64,000 bases of DNA from Mytilus californianus (lineage: Eukaryota > Mollusca > Bivalvia > Mytilida > Mytilidae), in assembly GCF_021869535.1 (NCBI RefSeq), contig NW_026262734.1, forward strand, positions 97,407,285 to 97,471,284. The letters run 5' to 3'. The notes beneath the pieces are model-generated. The model made no database searches, was not told the origin of the DNA, and saw nothing but the letters and a program-made list of their open reading frames with translations. Below are positions 59,095 through 64,000 of the stretch, in pieces. The position numbers and the translations under genes are program-made. Numbering within the stretch: the first letter of the stretch is position 1; each line of letters begins with the position of its first letter.

Positions 59095-59300
59095 GTGGTA
59101 TGATTGCCAATGAGACAACTATCAACCAAAGTTCAAATGAAGTGGATGTAAGCAATTATAGGCAACCGTACAGCCTTCAACAATGAAAAAAACCATACCG
59201 TAATGTCGGCTATAAAAGGCTCAAACATAAAAAAAAAAAAAGAAACAATTCAATTGAGAAAACTAACGGCCTTATTTATAACAGAACATGCAGTTTACGA
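59095..59300 (-). repeat. SINE-like repeat, minus-strand copy
   Basis: It starts 'gtggtatgattgccaatgag' and runs to 'aactaacggccttatttata', the reverse complement of the family at 29786-30028. Confidence 0.8.
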
Positions 59301-60329
59301 AAAGCAGATCATCTTATGAGTCACCAGTTGTAAGTCCAAAGAAGATATATTACCATACTGTCGCACATTCTATCCCACGAATTACTTTATATATATATAT
59401 ATATATGAAAATAAAAAGAGATGGTGTAGTTGGCAATTTAATAACTATCCACTAGATTCAGATATTTGTTTTTCATTCATTATTTTGTACATAAATTAGG
59501 CCGTTAGTGCTTCTAGTTTGAATTCAAGACCATATTATAAATGTCTAAACTTTCATGTGAATCTAAGTTTGATAGATTTTTTCAGGTTTTCATTAACTAT
59601 AATAAAAAAAAAAAGACGAAGAAGTACATTCTTCGAAATGGTTATTAAATGAATTCTAATGATTAACAACCCTATTTGTTCATTTCAGATCCAGTTAATT
59701 GCTTTAGTAACGCTAAGTCTTTGGTGTATGTTTTTGTTTTTGTTATTGGAATGGTTCGTCTGTCTTTGACCGCATTTGCATAGTTCAATTTGAAAGTTTA
59801 ACAACAAGTTTTTAGTATTAAGACAGATTTGCAATTACTATAAGCATGATAAGCATTTTGTCAACGTTATTGGTATGTATAATGAAAGTGTAAGGGAACG
59901 ACCATTTAACTTCAAGGGGGGGTGGGGGTAAGTTTTTTTTCCTAAAAAGATATTCTGATTCCCAAAGTGATGAAAAAAAATATTCTGTTCAAGCAGAAAA
60001 AAAAAAATATTCTGAATCCAGATTTTCTCCATACCTCATAGTGTTATATTTTTAACAAAATAATTAAACCATAACCCCCCCCCCCCCCCCTTTTGAAGTT
60101 AAACGGTTATTCCCTAAGGTATACAAATCTCTGACAGGGTTCATTTATGATTCTGTTGTCAACGTTAAAATTTCAGTATTATGTTTATATATCATTATAA
60201 ATAATAGTTCCAAAATATTTGAGGTATAGAATAATTTAGCTGCTTACTTGTCCATCTATCAGAGAACATTTGACATTGACATCATTTTCATGATTAAGAG
60301 TATGCCGATAAGTTTTTTATAACTAATAC
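59301..60329. other. Mostly unassigned; SINE fragment and homopolymer runs
   Basis: A (TA)n run lies at 59388-59405. A plus-strand SINE fragment at 59463-59530 contains 'tgtacataaattaggccg'. A G-rich, then A-rich, then poly-C arrangement at 59917-60091 has inverted ends ('gggaacgaccatttaacttc' and 'gaagttaaacggttattccc'), suggesting a small foldback element. Confidence 0.5.
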
Positions 60330-60510
60330 CTATAAAAGGAGATATGGTTTTATACAACTATCAATCAGAAACCAAATAACGTGGATGTCAGAAACTATAG
60401 GTTATCGCACGACCTTCAACAATGACCAAAACCGATACCATAAAGCAAGCTTTAACAAGAGACATAGCGAAATATAGAACGATTCAAACGAGAAAAACAA
60501 CGATATAATT
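60330..60510 (-). repeat. SINE-like repeat, diverged minus-strand copy
   Basis: 'acaactatcaatcagaaacc', 'acgaccttcaacaatgacc' and 'aacgagaaaaacaacg' parallel 59095-59300. Confidence 0.6.
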
Positions 60511-60589
60511 TACGATTAAATAATGAAATGAAAAACAAATAATACAGACAGACAGTACATTACGACAGCAACTGAATTACATGCTCTTG

Positions 60590-61080
60590 ATTTTGACATG
60601 TGGCGGGGTTTAACTTGGAACGTTCATCCCCTCCCCTAACCAGGCACAGTGGTGTAGCAGAACAACGTCAGATCGGCACGAGGCAGACATAATACTTTTG
60701 TTCTTTATTGTGCTGTTATACCACTGTCCCAGGGTAGGAGAGGGTTGAGCGCTCACAAAAATGTTTAATTGTTTACTTTTATAAATTTTGACTTGGATGG
60801 AGAGTTGTCTCATTGGCACTCATACCACATCTTCTTATATCTATTAACCCTGCCACTTTTGTTAAGTGCCTGTCTCAAGTCAGGAGCCTGTAGTTCAGTG
60901 GTTGTTGTTGGTTCATGTCTGTCATATTTATTTTTCGTAAATTGTTTTATTATAAATTAGGCCGCTAGTTTTTTTAATTGAATTGTCTTATATTTTTCAT
61001 GTCGGGGTCTTTAATAGCCGATAATACGGTATGGGTTTTTCTCATTGATGAAGGCCGTACGGTTGCCTATAATTCCTAAC
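60590..61080. repeat. Cluster of SINE-like fragments in both orientations
   Basis: 60788-60845 is a plus-strand tail ('gttgtctcattggcactcat'). 60846-61080 repeats the composite at 52070-52300 ('aagtcaggagcctgtagttc', 'gaaggccgtacggttgcc'). 60595-60780 includes the 'gagggttgagcgctcacaaa' module. Confidence 0.6.
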
Positions 61081-61807
61081 ATCCACTTTATTTTAACTTT
61101 CGCACATAACAAATTAAAGTAGAAAGATTGGTGTCACGAATGGATCCGGCCCATACGATCATCTCGGTTATTGATATTCGTGTTGCTCGATTCTTGGTTT
61201 TCCGTGAAGTGTTTTATGGAGTTGATTGTCTTTCACTCGTTTTTTTTTCTATTTTACCATGCCTTTGTTTCTAGTTTTTCGATTTATTAAATTTTTGAAA
61301 GCTACTTTGTATAGTACTAGCATGACAGAAAACGCTAAAAACAAAAATGGGACTTACAAAAAATATAAATTTGGCGCCATTCAATATTTCCTTATTTTTC
61401 ATATGTCAGTAGCATTGTGATGCCTAAGTGATTCTTCTCTCTTTTAGTAACTGATCTGTCTTTTTTTATCTCGGCAGATGACAAAGAAACAGCATTTCAC
61501 ACATTAATAGCTGCATTGTAGAAAATATACTACTGTGATACTCTAAGTCACTCAATGTCAAAACATAAATTTATGGCGGTTTTTAATTCTCAGAACTTTT
61601 CGCTTGTAATATATAAGTAAGGTGGCATGTTTGAATGCGCTTGTACAATTCAATATGTGTCGACATAATCTCCCTTTGTATTGCCATTTGTGTTTAATAT
61701 ATTTCGATATGTTGTGGATTGAGATGAAATTTTGAAGAAGAAAAAAATGTTACCGTCCTTGTTTCAAAAAAAAAGTTTGAAATAGGGATTTCTGTTATGT
61801 TTTTTTA
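61081..61807. other. Unassigned; one exon-like string
   Basis: At 61485 a polypyrimidine-AG (tttttttatctcggcag|) is followed by an open string of about 14 codons ending TAG (DDKETAFHTLIAAL). No partner exon was recognised, so I do not call a gene. Confidence 0.3.
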
Positions 61808-62780
61808 CAGGATATTGTACATAAACAATATAAAACATACAAAATATTTACCTCAAAATACAGGATATTGTACATAAATAATATAAAACACACAAAATAT
61901 TTACCTCAAAATACAGGATATTGTACATAAACAATATAAAACACACAAAATATTTACCTCAAAATACAGGATATTGTACATAAATAATATAAAACACACA
62001 AAATATTTACCTCAAAATACAGGATATTGTACATAAACAATATCAAACACACAAAATATTTACCTCAAAATACAGGATATTGTACATAAATAATATAAAA
62101 CATACAAAATATTTACCTCAAAATACAGAATATTGTACATAAACAATATAAAACACACAAAATATTTACCTCAAAATACAGGATATTGTACATAAACAAT
62201 ATAAAACATACAAAATATTTACCTCAAAATACAGGATATTGTACATAAATAATATAAAACACACAAAATATTTACCTCAAAATACAGGATATTGTACATA
62301 AACAATATAAAACACACAAAATATTTACCTCAAAATACAGGATATTGTACATAAATAATATAAAACACACAAAATATTTACCTCAAAATACAGGATATTG
62401 TACATAAACAAAATAAAACACACAAAATATTTACTTCAAAATACAGGATATTGTACATAAACAATATAAAACATACAAAATATTTACCTCAAAATACAGG
62501 ATATTGTACATAAACAATATAAAACACACAAAATATTTACCTCAAAATACAGGATATTGTACATAAATAATATAAAACATACAAAATATTTACCTCAAAA
62601 TACAGAATATTGTACATAAACAATATAAAACACACAAAATATTTACTTCAAAATACAGGATATTGTACATAAACAATATAAAACTTACAAAATATTTACC
62701 TCAAAATACAGAATATTGTACATAAACAATATAAAACACACAAAATATTTACCTTAAAATACAGGATATTGTACATAAAT
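61808..62780 (+). repeat. 53-bp satellite, about 18 units, with higher-order pattern
   Basis: The monomer contains 'gatattgtacataaacaata', 'aaacacacaaaatatttacc' and 'tcaaaatacag'. Variants at two positions (aaacaat/aaataat; cacac/catac) and a 'gaatatt' start recur in ordered blocks. Each monomer carries the inverted pair ATATTGT/ACAATAT around a 6-base loop. Confidence 0.95.
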
Positions 62781-64000
62781 TTACCAACCTTTATTGAGAA
62801 GTTGGACAATATTTCCTTGGCAATTTTCTAATATTTTTTTAGGAGAAGTCTTTCATTGGGTATTTTGTTATACATTTATAAAAAGTGCATGAACCGTGAT
62901 TCTTCTTTTTCAAAGAAAACTATTAAAATATTTTCATGGAAATATTTTTCCTTTATTGTGGCCTCTTATTTTTAGAAACAATTATTTTCAAGCGATCGCG
63001 ACGTGTTTGCATATTTATGAAAATCATCACGGCCAAACAAACGCGTCTTTTGGGGGTGTCGTACTTCTACGGCGAAGCAACTACATGTAGTACTAATTTC
63101 TTATTTCGGGGGTGCCCAATGATGTATAAGAAATATTATTTACATGTCCGATTCAAAGTCTAATCTTTGTCAGGTTGACTGATTTTTAAATTTTAGTCAT
63201 TTTTATTGCTCGCTTGATTTCTTCTTGCACAATTGCGTTTTGTATGATCAATAGAAAGTTTTCAAACTTACAGTTACGTATTGCGAGCTGTCCACAGACG
63301 ATCATTTTTACTTAGATAGCGCATAGACCTTACAGTGTGGCACGTCGAGTTCATAGGAAATATACTAAAGTGTACTATTCTGGATATTGCGTAGATGGTA
63401 CAATGTACATGTATTTACACTATGATTAAGGTGTAATATTTGTGGTTGAACATATTATTTCAACTGTGATCATTGTGCAATATTTGCTGCTTGAGATAGG
63501 ATTATAAAATCAGGAGATATTTTCTCCTTTCAACCGTTCTTCTGGAACATAAAGAATATCTCTTTTGGTATCTTTTGCCTCTCTTTTCTAATATCTGGTG
63601 TGGGGTGGGGGTAGATTGTTTTGCAAAATAAGAAACCCAGTGTTTATGTTTGGGAGACAACCTTTTATCGTTCAACAAAGATTGTTATGAGGGAGGAGGG
63701 TGTTAGTAGGTAAAAAATCTTACCGCTAAAAAATACGAGTTGTTATAGTTGAGAATCATCACGTTTACTCTTACAGTTTATTTAATAGGGATATATGCTC
63801 TTATGTTCTCATTTGGCAGTGATCAATTTATTTTGTCAGATAAGATAAACTACGATTTTTAACCTCTGCTTAATCTATTTAATATGTTCATTTTTAAAAG
63901 TTTATTAAGTATCTTTCTAAACCCTACTAATTATAGTTTTATTATTATTTTTGTAACTATATACCTCTTGTGTCTTTTGTTTTTGGAAATGTTAAAAACG
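62781..64000. other. Unassigned sequence to the window end
   Basis: No gene or clear repeat was recognised. The overlapping ORFs at 62896-63090 and 62936-63163 lack recognisable features. Confidence 0.5.

Noticed and set aside
61485-61531. Terminal exon of another gene
   Set aside because: A good acceptor and a short open string exist, but there is no upstream partner exon, no recognised homology, and the length is too small to support a call.
61808-62780. CRISPR-like array
   Set aside because: The monomers are head-to-tail with no unique spacers, and the context is a eukaryotic genome; it is a satellite.

Overview
The window is eukaryotic, AT-rich and dominated by repeats. It most likely comes from a marine bivalve, probably a mussel (Mytilus or a close relative). 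The evidence is spliced exons with GT/AG borders, decayed Penelope-like and LINE retroelements, tRNA-derived SINE heads, and several dispersed repeat families of a kind I associate with mussel genomes (for example one opening with a 'gctcacctggcccgaag' head). The organism call rests on recognition and was not checked by search.

One host gene can be supported, on the + strand from about 18.6 to 42.5 kb. Five coding exons join in frame with consistent phases: 18754-18955, 19599-19834, 20824-21544, a possible 27-nt microexon 30824-30850, and a large last exon 38274-42454. Together they encode a DZIP3-like HEPN domain with an intact R-x4-H motif, a coiled coil containing ten 7-residue repeats, a nSTAND3-type P-loop NTPase, and a long series of degenerate ankyrin-like repeats (1,788 codons). 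This is the layout of an NLR-like innate sensor: a HEPN effector, an oligomerising linker, a STAND switch and a repeat sensor. One in-frame TAA at 21172-21174, inside exon 3, would stop translation after 262 residues. This may be a null allele, a pseudogene or a sequence error.

The left edge (1-869 plus 3232-3478) is a diverged copy of the gene's downstream flank (about 44.08-45.72 kb), with a composite repeat inserted in the left copy. This suggests that a same-strand paralogue ends just left of the window, so the locus may be a tandem array of HEPN-STAND genes.

The introns and flanks are full of mobile DNA. The third intron holds an antisense, 5'-truncated LINE with an open reverse transcriptase frame (22507-25079) and a 48-bp target duplication. 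The last intron holds a decayed Penelope-like element (36.1-37.4 kb) followed by a nearly perfect 87-bp inverted repeat. Further Penelope-like remains lie at 6.37, 48.7-51.0 and 57.5-58.8 kb. Other features are a pair of TIR elements (15353-15778, 17005-17456), four blocks of a GTCGTATA-ended composite repeat, several SINE families, many tandem arrays, and a 53-bp satellite with higher-order structure at 61.8-62.8 kb. No other protein-coding gene is supported; most remaining short ORFs lie in repeats or are antisense shadows.
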